Below, in pieces: positions 44,079-52,642 of a stretch of 64,000 nt of DNA (positions are counted from its first letter, which is position 1; each line of letters begins with the position of its first letter). Source of the stretch: an uncultured Desulfovibrio sp. (lineage in GTDB: Bacteria; Desulfobacterota; Desulfovibrionia; Desulfovibrionales; Desulfovibrionaceae); contig CAJXYU010000001.1 of the NCBI GenBank assembly GCA_913063155.1, positions 1-64,000 on the forward strand, given 5' to 3'. The translations under genes were made by a program, and so were the position numbers. The notes under the pieces are model-generated. The model had not been told where the DNA came from. It was given only the letters and a program-made list of their open reading frames with translations, and did no database searches.

Positions 44079-45188
44079 GTGTACGTAGCAGTAAAAGGCG
44101 GCGAAAAGGCCATCGACAACGCGCACAAGCTCCTGGCCGAGCAGCGCCGGGGCGACACGAACGTTCCGGAACTGGACGTGGCCCAAGTCAGGGAACAACT
44201 CAGCCTGGCCGTGGACCGGGTCATGACCGAAGGCTCTCTCTACGACCGTGACCTGGCGGCCCTGGCAGTGAAGCAGGCCCAAGGCGACCTGGTGGAGGCG
44301 ATCTTTCTGTTGCGGGCCTACCGCACCACCCTGCCCCGCCTGGCCGTGTCCAGTCCCATCGAGACTTCCGAAATGAACGTGGAACGACGCGTTTCGGCCA
44401 CTTTCAAGGACATCCCGGGCGGGCAGGTCCTCGGTCCCACCTTCGACTACACCCACCGCCTGCTGGACTTCAAGCTCCTGGCCGACGGAGAGGGCACCGA
44501 ACCGGAAACCGCCCCGGAACAGTCCGGGCCCATACCGAGAGTCATGAACATCCTGACCGACGAGGGACTGTTGGACGAAAGCCGGACCGACGACGAAAAT
44601 CCCGTGGGGGACATCACCCGCGACCCGCTGCTCTATCCTGCGGAACGGGACGTCCGTCTCCAGAACCTGGCCCGTGGCGACGAAGGTTTTCTCCTGGCCC
44701 TGGGCTACTCCTCGCAACGCGGCTTCGGCGACGTGCACCCCTTTGTCGGAGAAATCCGCATGGGAGAGGTAGCCGTCTCCATCGTGCCCGAGGAACTGGG
44801 TTTCGAAGTGGAGATCGGCGACATCACCGTGTCCGAATGCGAGATGGTCACCAGGTTCCGCGGCTCCAAGGAGGAATTGCCCCGCTTCACGCGCGGGTAC
44901 GGCCTGTCCTTCGGCTATTGCGAGCGCAAGGTCATGGCCATGTCCCTGGTGGACCGCACGCTCCAGGCCCGCGACATGGGTGAGGATCTGACCTCACCGG
45001 CCAACGATGAGGAATTCGTGCTCTCCCACAGCGACAATGTGGAAGCCCAGGGATTCGTGCAGCATCTCAAGCTGCCCCATTACGTGGACTTCCAGGCCGA
45101 CCTGGTCATGGTCCGCACCATGCGTGAGAAAATTCTGGCCGAACGCGACAAGGCCGAGAAACCCAAAACAGAGGAAGCAGCCGCATGA
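44079..45188 (+). CDS. phnI: C-P lyase subunit PhnI
   Basis: 369 residues (E. coli 354), GTG start one base after the phnH stop. Conserved parts are YVAVKGGEKAIDNAHKLL, LYDRDLAALAVKQAQGDLVEAIFLLRAYR, TFKDIPGGQVLGPTFDYTHRLLDF and GYCSS-like LALGYSSQRGFGDVHPF. PhnI is the purine ribosyl-transfer subunit that replaces adenine of ATP with phosphonate. Its stop overlaps phnJ as ATGA. Confidence 0.95.
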   Translation: MYVAVKGGEKAIDNAHKLLAEQRRGDTNVPELDVAQVREQLSLAVDRVMTEGSLYDRDLAALAVKQAQGDLVEAIFLLRAYRTTLPRLAVSSPIETSEMNVERRVSATFKDIPGGQVLGPTFDYTHRLLDFKLLADGEGTEPETAPEQSGPIPRVMNILTDEGLLDESRTDDENPVGDITRDPLLYPAERDVRLQNLARGDEGFLLALGYSSQRGFGDVHPFVGEIRMGEVAVSIVPEELGFEVEIGDITVSECEMVTRFRGSKEELPRFTRGYGLSFGYCERKVMAMSLVDRTLQARDMGEDLTSPANDEEFVLSHSDNVEAQGFVQHLKLPHYVDFQADLVMVRTMREKILAERDKAEKPKTEEAAA

Positions 45189-46141
45189 TTGCCCAAGAAA
45201 ACGCCGCTCCGGTCTCCACGGCCGCGACCGGCGAGGAATACAACTTTGCCTACCTGGACGAGCAGACCAAGCGCATGGTGCGCCGGGCCGTCCTCAAGGC
45301 CGTGGCCATCCCCGGCTACCAGGTGCCTTTCGCAGGACGCGAGATGCCCATGCCCTACGGATGGGGTACGGGCGGCATCCAGCTTTCGGCCAGCATTCTG
45401 GGGCCGGACGACGTTTTCAAGGTCATCGACCAAGGGGCGGACGACACCACCAACGCGGTGTCCATCCGCAAATTCTTCGAGCGCGTGGCCGACGTGGAAA
45501 CCACGGAACGCACCAGCGAGGCCACGGTGATCCAGACCCGGCACCGCATTCCCGAGGAGCCGCTCACCGAAGAACAGATCATGGTCTACCAAGTGCCCAT
45601 TCCCGAACCCCTGCGCTGGATGGAGGCCCGCGAGACCGAAACCCGCAAGATGCACGCCCTGGAAGAATACGGCGTCATGCATGTGAAGCTCTACGAAGAT
45701 ATCGCCCGACACGGCCGTATCGCCACCAATTACATGTACCCGGTCATGGTCAACGGCCGCTACGTCATGAGTCCTTCTCCCATTCCCAAATTCGACAACC
45801 CCAAGCTGGACCGGAGCCCGGCCCTGCACCTGCTGGGGGCCGGGCGCGAAAAACGCATCTATGCGGTGCCGCCCTACACGGACGTGAAAAGCCTCGATTT
45901 CGAAGACCATCCCTTTGAGGTGGAGACCTGGGACGAATGCTGCGGCCTGTGCGGCTCGGAGACCAGCTACCTGGACGAAGTCATTCTTGATGACGCCGGC
46001 GGTCGGATGTTCGTCTGCTCGGACACGGATTACTGCAGTCGCCGCAGGGAATCGGGACACCTGGGTCCCATGGCCGCGCGCGAAGACCTCGACGAACTCA
46101 AGGGTGACCGCCCTGCACAGGAAGGGGGACACAATGGCTGA
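45185..46141 (+). CDS. phnJ: Carbon-phosphorus lyase PhnJ (radical SAM)
   Basis: 318 residues. The Fe-S and radical cysteines have the expected spacing: C253-x2-C256-x21-C278-x5-C284, in CCGLCGSETSYLDEV and FVCSDTDYC. Its length is greater than that of E. coli PhnJ (281), owing to N- and C-terminal extensions. PhnJ cleaves the C-P bond of the ribosyl phosphonate to release the alkane and ribose cyclic phosphate. All catalytic residues look intact. Confidence 0.96.
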   Translation: MIAQENAAPVSTAATGEEYNFAYLDEQTKRMVRRAVLKAVAIPGYQVPFAGREMPMPYGWGTGGIQLSASILGPDDVFKVIDQGADDTTNAVSIRKFFERVADVETTERTSEATVIQTRHRIPEEPLTEEQIMVYQVPIPEPLRWMEARETETRKMHALEEYGVMHVKLYEDIARHGRIATNYMYPVMVNGRYVMSPSPIPKFDNPKLDRSPALHLLGAGREKRIYAVPPYTDVKSLDFEDHPFEVETWDECCGLCGSETSYLDEVILDDAGGRMFVCSDTDYCSRRRESGHLGPMAAREDLDELKGDRPAQEGGHNG

Positions 46142-46916
46142 ATCCGTCAAACCACTCTTCAGCGTGCAAGGGCTGACCAAATACTACGGTGACATGATCG
46201 GCTGCCGGGATGTGAGCTTCGATCTCTGGCCCGGCGAGGTCATGGGCATCGTGGGCGAGTCCGGTTCGGGCAAGTCCACCCTGCTCAACTGCATCTCGGC
46301 ACAGCTGGAGCCGTCCGAAGGAACCGTAAGCTACGAGTCCGGGCAATTCGGCAACATCGACGTGCACCGGTCCGAAGAACCCATCCGCCGCAAATTGCGC
46401 CGCACCGAATGGGGCATCGTGCACCAGAACCCGCGCGACGGACTGCGTCTGGGCGTTTCGGCCGGCGCCAACATCGGCGAACGGCTCATGAGCATCGGCG
46501 CGCGTCACTACGGCAACATCCGCAGGAACGCCCTGGAATGGCTGGGCGAAGTGGAAATAGACGCCTCGCGCATCGACCACCTGCCCAAGACCTTTTCCGG
46601 CGGCATGCAGCAAAGGCTCCAGATCGCCTGCAACCTGGTCACCGAGCCCAGGCTGGTGTTCATGGACGAACCCACCGGCGGGTTGGACGTGTCCGTACAG
46701 GCCCGGCTCCTGGACCTCCTGCGCAACCTGGTGTCCCGACTCGGCCTGTCCGTGATCATCGTCACCCACGACCTGGCCGTGGCCCGGCTCCTGGCGCACC
46801 GGCTCATGGTCATGCGCCGGGGCGAGGTGGTGGAAACCGGTCTGACCGATCAAGTACTGGACGATCCCCAGCACGAATACACCCAACTGCTCGTATCCTC
46901 GATACTGCAGGTTTAG
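46134..46916 (+). CDS. phnK: C-P lyase ATPase PhnK
   Basis: 260 residues of the ABC ATPase family: Walker A GESGSGKSTLL (about 41-51), signature FSGGMQQRLQIACNL and Walker B LVFMDEPTGGLDVS. PhnK binds PhnJ of the core complex rather than a membrane permease. The ATG at 46134 overlaps phnJ by 8 bases and has GAAGGGGG upstream. Confidence 0.95.
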   Translation: MAESVKPLFSVQGLTKYYGDMIGCRDVSFDLWPGEVMGIVGESGSGKSTLLNCISAQLEPSEGTVSYESGQFGNIDVHRSEEPIRRKLRRTEWGIVHQNPRDGLRLGVSAGANIGERLMSIGARHYGNIRRNALEWLGEVEIDASRIDHLPKTFSGGMQQRLQIACNLVTEPRLVFMDEPTGGLDVSVQARLLDLLRNLVSRLGLSVIIVTHDLAVARLLAHRLMVMRRGEVVETGLTDQVLDDPQHEYTQLLVSSILQV

Positions 46917-46925
46917 GAGACGACA

Positions 46926-47624
46926 ATGACCGTCATGATATCGGTGAAGAATCTCGACAAGCAGTTCATCCTGCACACCCAGGGCGGCACGCAGATACCG
47001 GTCTTCAGCGGGCTGGACATGAAAGTGCGCTCAGGAGAATGCGTGGCCCTGGCCGGGGCCTCGGGCGCAGGCAAGTCCTCGCTCATCTGCTCGCTCTACG
47101 GCAACTACAAGCCGCAGTCCGGCAACATTCTCGTCCGACATGAGGACGAAACAGTGGACATGGCCACGGCCCTGCCCCGGGAAATACTGGATATCCGGAA
47201 GCACACCATGGGCTACGTAAGCCAGTTCCTGCGGGTGGTGCCCCGGGTTTCGGCCCTGGACGTGGTGGCCGAGCCGCTCTTCAACCTCACGGGCGACGCG
47301 GCAAAAGCCCGCGACAAGGCCGCCTTCCTGCTCAAGCGCCTGAACATTCCGGGCAAGCTCTGGGACCTGCCCCCGGCCACCTTTTCGGGCGGGGAACAAC
47401 AGCGCGTGAACATCGCCCGAGGATTCATCGTGGACTATCCCATCCTGCTGCTGGACGAACCCACTGCGTCGCTGGACGCGGACAACCGCACAGTGGTCGT
47501 CGACCTCATCAGGGAAGCCAAGAAACGCGGCGCGGCCGTGGTCGGCATCTTCCACGACCTGGAGGTGCGGGACAAGGTGGCGGATCAACTTTTCGACATG
47601 GGCCGTTTCAAGGAGGCCGCTTAA
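46926..47624 (+). CDS. phnL: C-P lyase ATPase PhnL
   Basis: 232 residues: Walker [11 protein letters not shown], signature [15 protein letters not shown] and Walker [15 protein letters not shown]. PhnL acts with PhnG-PhnH-PhnI in the first step of phosphonate activation. It follows phnK by 9 bases and precedes phnM. Confidence 0.95.
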   Translation: MTVMISVKNLDKQFILHTQGGTQIPVFSGLDMKVRSGECVALAGASGAGKSSLICSLYGNYKPQSGNILVRHEDETVDMATALPREILDIRKHTMGYVSQFLRVVPRVSALDVVAEPLFNLTGDAAKARDKAAFLLKRLNIPGKLWDLPPATFSGGEQQRVNIARGFIVDYPILLLDEPTASLDADNRTVVVDLIREAKKRGAAVVGIFHDLEVRDKVADQLFDMGRFKEAA

Positions 47625-47625
47625 C

Positions 47626-48786
47626 ATGAACTACATCATCAACAACGCGACCATCGTCCTGCGCGACGAAGTCATACAGGGCTCGGCGCATGTGGCCAAC
47701 GGCGTCATCCAATCCGTGGACGGCGGCAATACGTCGGTTCCGGACGCCATCGACTTCAACGGCGACTTCCTGCTGCCGGGCTTCGTGGAACTGCACACCG
47801 ACAATCTGGAACAGGAAATCGAACCCAGGCCGGGCGTGTTCTGGCCCGCACCACTCGCCTCGGTGGCGGCCCACGACAACCAGATGATCGGCGCGGGCAT
47901 CACCACGGTGCTCGACGCGGTTTCCTTGGGTGAATATCACGACGGCCCCAAACGCTCGGCCATCATGGACATGAGCATCAAGGCCCTGAAAAACGCCCGC
48001 GCAACCGGCGTACTCAAGGCCGACCACCACCTACACCTGCGCTGCGAATACCCGGACCCCAAGGTGCTCGACATGCTGGAACCGCACGTGGACGACCCGG
48101 CCCTGTTGCTGGTCTCCCTCATGGACCATACGCCGGGCCAGCGCCAGTGGAGAGACACGGCCAAATACCGACAGTACTACCGAAGCCAGGCCTGGAACGA
48201 CGAGGAATTCGAACGGATGGCAGAGGAGTTGCGCTCCACCCAGGAGACCCACGCGGACAAGAACCGCGCCCGGATCATCGCTCTCTGCAAGGAGCGGAAC
48301 ATACCCATGGCCGGGCACGACGACACCACCGTGGCCCACATCGAACAGGCCGTGCACGAGGGTATCGGCATCGCGGAATTCCCCACCACTTCCGAGGCGG
48401 CCCGGGCCGCCCGGGCCGCAGGCATCCGCATCGTCATGGGCGGTCCCAACGTGGTCCGAGGCGGTTCCCATTCGGGCAATGTCTCGGCCCAGGAGCTTGC
48501 CGCCGACGGCCTGCTGGACATCCTCTCCTCGGACTACGTGCCGAGCAGCCTTGTTGCAGGCGCATTCATCCTGCACGAAAAGCTGGGCATCCCCCTGCCG
48601 GACGCCGTGGCGACCATCAGCGCCAATCCGGCCCATGCCGTGGGGTTGAACGACCGCGGCGAGATCGCCCCGGGCAGGCGCGCCGACCTGGTGCGGGTGC
48701 GCCGAGTGGACGGCGTTCCCCTGGTGCTGGGAGCATGGTGCGCGGACAAGGGGAAAAGCAAGGCCAGAGCTCGTGATGCCGCTTGA
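47626..48786 (+). CDS. phnM: PhnM (second copy), in the C-P lyase operon
   Basis: 386 residues. Metal-site segments LVELHTDNLEQEIEPRPGV-like (FVELHTDNLEQEIEPRPG), SLMDHTPGQRQW and MAGHDDTTVAHIEQ. The HTDNLE motif matches classical PhnM more closely than the HTDHLE of the copy at 40173-41315. It starts one base after phnL. Two PhnM genes in divergent halves of one locus suggest duplication with possible specialisation. Confidence 0.94.
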   Translation: MNYIINNATIVLRDEVIQGSAHVANGVIQSVDGGNTSVPDAIDFNGDFLLPGFVELHTDNLEQEIEPRPGVFWPAPLASVAAHDNQMIGAGITTVLDAVSLGEYHDGPKRSAIMDMSIKALKNARATGVLKADHHLHLRCEYPDPKVLDMLEPHVDDPALLLVSLMDHTPGQRQWRDTAKYRQYYRSQAWNDEEFERMAEELRSTQETHADKNRARIIALCKERNIPMAGHDDTTVAHIEQAVHEGIGIAEFPTTSEAARAARAAGIRIVMGGPNVVRGGSHSGNVSAQELAADGLLDILSSDYVPSSLVAGAFILHEKLGIPLPDAVATISANPAHAVGLNDRGEIAPGRRADLVRVRRVDGVPLVLGAWCADKGKSKARARDAA

Positions 48787-48837
48787 AATACATGAACATC
48801 CCCGATTTCATGAAACGGTAACAAGGCCATCATACTT

Positions 48838-48849
48838 CTGTTGCAACAG
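48838..48849. promoter_or_regulatory. Palindrome upstream of phnC
   Basis: CTGTTGCAACAG is a perfect 12-base palindrome in the 144-base gap between phnM and phnC, the only sizeable gap in the plus-strand operon before phnD. It may be an operator of a separate phnCDE promoter; there is no direct evidence. Confidence 0.3.
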
Positions 48850-48930
48850 GCGGGTATTCATTCCACTCTGGAATACTTCAACCCAAGCCGCGGATCGGCT
48901 GCCGAACCAACACACGCTGAAGGACACGCC

Positions 48931-49749
48931 ATGAAATCCATAGATATGAACACGAAACGCACCTGCGCCATACGCGCCAAGGATCTCTACAAGGTCTACC
49001 CCAACGGGACCGAAGCACTCAAGGACGTCTCCCTGGAAGTGAAGGACAAGGACTTCATCGTCGTCATCGGCCTGTCCGGCGCGGGCAAGTCCACCCTGCT
49101 GCGCTGCCTGAATCGGCTTGTACGCCCCACTTCCGGCGAGTTGGAACTCTTCGACGAGGACATCACCTGCGTCAGCGGAAGCAGGCTCAAGCATGTGCGC
49201 CGCCGCGTGGGCATGATTTTCCAGCAATTCAACCTGGTGCGCCGCCTCACGGTGCTGGAAAACGTGCTGGTGGGACGCCTGCGCTTCAACAGCTCGCCCG
49301 TGGGGCTGTGCATGACGCTGCTGCGCCGGTTCCCCAAGCGGGAGAAGGAATTCGCCTTCGAATGCCTGCGCCAGGTGGGCATCGCGGACCTGGCCTTCCG
49401 CAGGGCCGACGCCCTGTCCGGCGGGCAACAGCAGCGTGTGGCCATCGCCCGGGCCCTGGCCCAGGAGCCGGAAGTGTTCCTGGCGGATGAACCCATCGCC
49501 TCCCTGGACCCCAGGAGTTCGGAAACGGTCATGCAGACACTCATGCAGATCCACGAGGAAAAGGGAATTCCGGTGTTGGTGAACCTGCACCACATTGACT
49601 TTGCCCAACGCTTCGGCAAGCGCGTGCTGGGCATGTCCAAGGGAGAACTGATTTTCGACGGCACCTGCCGCGACCTCTGCCGCGACACGGTGTCCACCAT
49701 CTACGGCGACAAGGCCGAGGAAGCCCTGCAAGAGCTTGACGCGGCCTAG
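48931..49749 (+). CDS. phnC: Phosphonate ABC transporter ATPase PhnC
   Basis: 272 residues from the ATG at 48931, behind AAGGA. Walker [16 protein letters not shown], signature [15 protein letters not shown] and Walker [16 protein letters not shown] are complete. It energises phosphonate import with PhnD and PhnE. A longer in-frame start at 48841 would add 30 residues without family support. Confidence 0.95.
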   Translation: MKSIDMNTKRTCAIRAKDLYKVYPNGTEALKDVSLEVKDKDFIVVIGLSGAGKSTLLRCLNRLVRPTSGELELFDEDITCVSGSRLKHVRRRVGMIFQQFNLVRRLTVLENVLVGRLRFNSSPVGLCMTLLRRFPKREKEFAFECLRQVGIADLAFRRADALSGGQQQRVAIARALAQEPEVFLADEPIASLDPRSSETVMQTLMQIHEEKGIPVLVNLHHIDFAQRFGKRVLGMSKGELIFDGTCRDLCRDTVSTIYGDKAEEALQELDAA

Positions 49750-49823
49750 AGCATACAAAAAGTGAATTCACTGCGTACCGAGGACCAGAAACAGCAAACC
49801 ATCATCCTGTTAGGAGAAAACCG

Positions 49824-50705
49824 ATGTTTTCCAAACTGTTCAAAACCCTGACCGTTGCAGCCCTGGTGCTGGCCTTCGCCCTTCCGGGCCTGGCGAACGC
49901 CGGGACCAAGGACTGGCCCAAGACCCTCAAGCTCGGCTTCATTCCCACCGAAGGCGCCGCAGACTCGGCCAAGCGCGCCAAGCCCATCGCCAAGGAACTG
50001 GAAAGAGACCTGGGCGTGAAGGTGGAGATCTTCACCGCCTCCGACTATGCGGGCATCATCACCGCCATGGCCAACAAGCACATCGACCTCGCCTACTTCG
50101 GTCCCAAGAGCTACACCGAGGCCTCTGAAAAGGCCAACGCGGAAGCCGTGGTCATGGAACTGAACAAGAAGAAGCAGCCCGGCTACACCGGCATCATCAT
50201 TACCAAGAAGGGCTCCGGCATCACCTCCATGGACCAGGCCAAGGGCAAGACCTTCGCCTTCACCGACCCCAACTCCACCTCCGGCTACCTGGTGCCCAAC
50301 GTCATGTTCGCCCGCGACATGCAGATCGATCCGAACAAGTTCTTCAAGCAGGTCAAGTTCTCCGGCTCCCACGGCGCTTCCATCCTGGCCGTCAAGAACG
50401 GTTCCGTTCAGGTCGCCGCCACCAACAACATCGACCTTGACCGCATGATCGAAAAGGGCGCCGTGTCCCTGGACGACTTCAACATCATCAAGACCTCCGA
50501 CATGATTCCGGGCGCTCCCATCGCCGTGCGCAAGGATCTGCCCGAAAGCCTGAAGGTGGCCATTGCCGGTTCCCTGCTCAAGATCAATGAAGACCAGAAG
50601 GCCCTCGACATCCTGCAGAACGGCGGCTACTGCCACACCTCCGACTCCGCCTACGACATCGTCCGCTACCTGAAGCGCCTCAAGAAACAACTGGCCAAGA
50701 AGTAA
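49824..50705 (+). CDS. phnD: Phosphonate-binding periplasmic protein PhnD
   Basis: 293 residues with a signal peptide (FSKLFKTLTVAALVLAFALPGLANA) and the PhnD core: LKLGFIPTEGAADSAKRAKPIAKELERDLG, DLAYFGPKSYTEA, FTDPNSTSGYLVP and VKFSGSHGASILAVKNG. It delivers phosphonates to PhnE. A strong ribosome site (TAGGAGA) precedes it. Confidence 0.95.
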   Translation: MFSKLFKTLTVAALVLAFALPGLANAGTKDWPKTLKLGFIPTEGAADSAKRAKPIAKELERDLGVKVEIFTASDYAGIITAMANKHIDLAYFGPKSYTEASEKANAEAVVMELNKKKQPGYTGIIITKKGSGITSMDQAKGKTFAFTDPNSTSGYLVPNVMFARDMQIDPNKFFKQVKFSGSHGASILAVKNGSVQVAATNNIDLDRMIEKGAVSLDDFNIIKTSDMIPGAPIAVRKDLPESLKVAIAGSLLKINEDQKALDILQNGGYCHTSDSAYDIVRYLKRLKKQLAKK

Positions 50706-50706
50706 C

Positions 50707-51810
50707 ATGAGCTGCCAACTGACACTCGATCAGGCAACCCCCAGGATGACCTTCCAACAGAAGGTCGCCCTGGGGGCCCTCATGACCATCATCGCCACGG
50801 TACTGGTCTCGTCGTACATCTGGACCGGCATCGATCCGTTCAAGCTGTACGACAAACGACAGAACGCCTTCGAGTACCTCTTCGGCCGCCAGCTGACCGA
50901 GGCGGACCAGCAGGCCGCGCGGGCCCAGGCAGAGCGCCTGCCCAAGATCATGGCCTTCGAGGACGCGCTCCAGAAGGTGAAAAAGGAACACAAGGCCGCA
51001 GGAAAGACCATGGACAGCATGGCCTTGCAGGCCGAGGCAAGCAAGCGCGCGGCCGCGACCCTGTCCGCCATGAGCGGGGCGGAGCGCAACGCCATGGTGC
51101 AGGAGGAGTACGACCGCATCGTGGATGAACGGAGCGGCGGCTACTTCCCGCCCGAAACCGCGCTTTCGCATCTGGCGGAATATTCGCGCGCCCTTGTCGA
51201 GACCGTGGCCATCGCCATCTGGGGCACACTCATCGCCTTCATCGCGGCCATTCCCATATCCATGTTCGCGGCCAAGAACACGCTGGAGCTCATGGTCCAG
51301 GGCGACCGCATGCAGCACCGGGCCGTCCGCTGGTTCGGTCAGTTCGCCGTGCGCCGAGCGCTGGACTTCTGCCGAGGTTTCAACGAATTCGTCATGGCCC
51401 TCATCTTCGTGGCCGTCATCGGCCTGGGGCCCTATGCGGGCGTGCTGGCCCTGGCCATCCACACCTTCGGCATCCTGGGCAAGGTCTTTTCCGAGGCCAT
51501 CGAGCAGATCGACTCCGGCCAGGTGGAGGCGGTCGCAGCCTCGGGCGCCGGTCCGGCCCAAACCATGGCCTTCTCGGTCATCCCGCAGATCATGCCGCTC
51601 ATCGTCAGCTACACGCTGCTGCGCTTCGAATCCAACGTGCGCAGCGCCACCATTCTCGGTTTCGTGGGCGCGGGCGGCATCGGTTTCCTCATGTTCGACA
51701 AGATCAACGGCTATCTCTACCGCGAGGTCTGCACCATGATGATCATGGTCATCGTTTCCGTGACCATCATCGACTACCTCTGCGGCATCCTCAGAAGGCG
51801 TTTCGCGTAA
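50707..51810 (+). CDS. phnE: Phosphonate ABC transporter permease PhnE
   Basis: 367 residues, longer than enteric PhnE (about 260-275) because of an N-terminal membrane helix (ALGALMTIIATVLVSSYIW) and a predicted periplasmic helical region of about 110 residues before the permease domain. The permease part holds the EAA-like loop (AIEQIDSGQVEAVAASGAG) and RSATILGFVGAGGIG. It starts one base after phnD and is followed by a terminator. Confidence 0.93.
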   Translation: MSCQLTLDQATPRMTFQQKVALGALMTIIATVLVSSYIWTGIDPFKLYDKRQNAFEYLFGRQLTEADQQAARAQAERLPKIMAFEDALQKVKKEHKAAGKTMDSMALQAEASKRAAATLSAMSGAERNAMVQEEYDRIVDERSGGYFPPETALSHLAEYSRALVETVAIAIWGTLIAFIAAIPISMFAAKNTLELMVQGDRMQHRAVRWFGQFAVRRALDFCRGFNEFVMALIFVAVIGLGPYAGVLALAIHTFGILGKVFSEAIEQIDSGQVEAVAASGAGPAQTMAFSVIPQIMPLIVSYTLLRFESNVRSATILGFVGAGGIGFLMFDKINGYLYREVCTMMIMVIVSVTIIDYLCGILRRRFA

Positions 51811-51836
51811 AGCCCCGCCGCCAACCAAGTGCAAAG

Positions 51837-51869
51837 AAAAAGGCCCTGCGTCATGCAGGGCCTTTTTTT
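51837..51869 (+). terminator. Terminator of the phn operon
   Basis: AAAAAGGCCCTGC pairs with GCAGGGCCTTTTT around GTCAT, with seven Ts at the end, 26 bases past the phnE stop. Confidence 0.93.
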
Positions 51870-52135
51870 GATTTATGCCTTGACCCAACTTATTCCGTCA
51901 GCTTCCCAAAATCGTATCGGCGTAGCCTCGCTCCAGGTGAACTGCGCGAATCCCCCAGCCCTGCCATGAAGAAACTAAAAGTTTACAATCCTGCACTGCC
52001 TCAGACACCCGCAAGGTCTTATTCTTCATAACCTTTTGGCACTGTCACCTCGTACCAGGACCAGATGAACAAGTTCACAGGAAAGTGAATTCACATCAAC
52101 CCTCGTCGCATATGGTGGGGAAAAAGGAGGTAAGC
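51870..52135. other. Gene-free gap after phnE
   Basis: No gene was found. At 52084-52094 AGTGAATTCAC repeats an almost identical palindrome seen before phnD (49761-49772). Confidence 0.5.
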
Positions 52136-52375
52136 ATGAATGTTCAGCTGACTAAGGGTATCTATACGCAGGGTCGGTTCCCGGCAGTTTCAATCGCGTG
52201 TGGCTGCGGAAAAATTGGTGATATGGATAACTTTATTATAAAAACCGAAGACTTTAAACTCGGGAAATACAGAATTTCCAAAGTGGAATGCCCGAATTGC
52301 CCGAGTACGGCCAGGCTCTCCATCCAATGGAAAAAGGTTAATGATACTTTCAAGTGGACTCTCAGTGTAGGTTAG
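52136..52375 (+). CDS. Unassigned small Cys-motif protein
   Basis: 79 residues from the ATG at 52136, which has an ideal AAAGGAGG ribosome site six bases upstream. Two cysteine pairs, C22-x-C24 (ACGCGK) and C52-x2-C55 (ECPNCP), could form a zinc site. There is no signal peptide or membrane helix, and the base composition is more AT-rich than its neighbours. It stands alone between two operons. No function can be assigned. Confidence 0.65.
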   Translation: MNVQLTKGIYTQGRFPAVSIACGCGKIGDMDNFIIKTEDFKLGKYRISKVECPNCPSTARLSIQWKKVNDTFKWTLSVG

Positions 52376-52554
52376 GCACAGTAACAAAGTCATAGCGTCC
52401 CCTTGCCCCCCGCGCTGGCGCATGTGAATACCACTTCTGCCCGATTGAAGCAGGGGAAAGAAGTTTGAAACAAATGGCGAGAGGAACATCCAGAAGAAAA
52501 AATTGACCTTCAATGAGTGGTCCTCAAAAAGGGTTGAGATGACAGGAACCATGA

Positions 52555-52601
52555 AAAAGTGGAGCCCTCGTGTATCAAGCATACACGAGGGCTCCACTTT
52601 T
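52555..52601. terminator. Very long perfect-stem bidirectional terminator
   Basis: A 21-pair perfect stem from AAAAGTGGAGCCC to GGGCTCCACTTTT, loop CAAGC, with A's before and T's after. It serves the L-serine dehydratase gene on the minus strand and possibly the small gene on the plus strand. Confidence 0.88.
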
Positions 52602-52642
52602 ATCGCAGTGACGAACCAGACGGGCCTTTTTCAACAGCCAAA

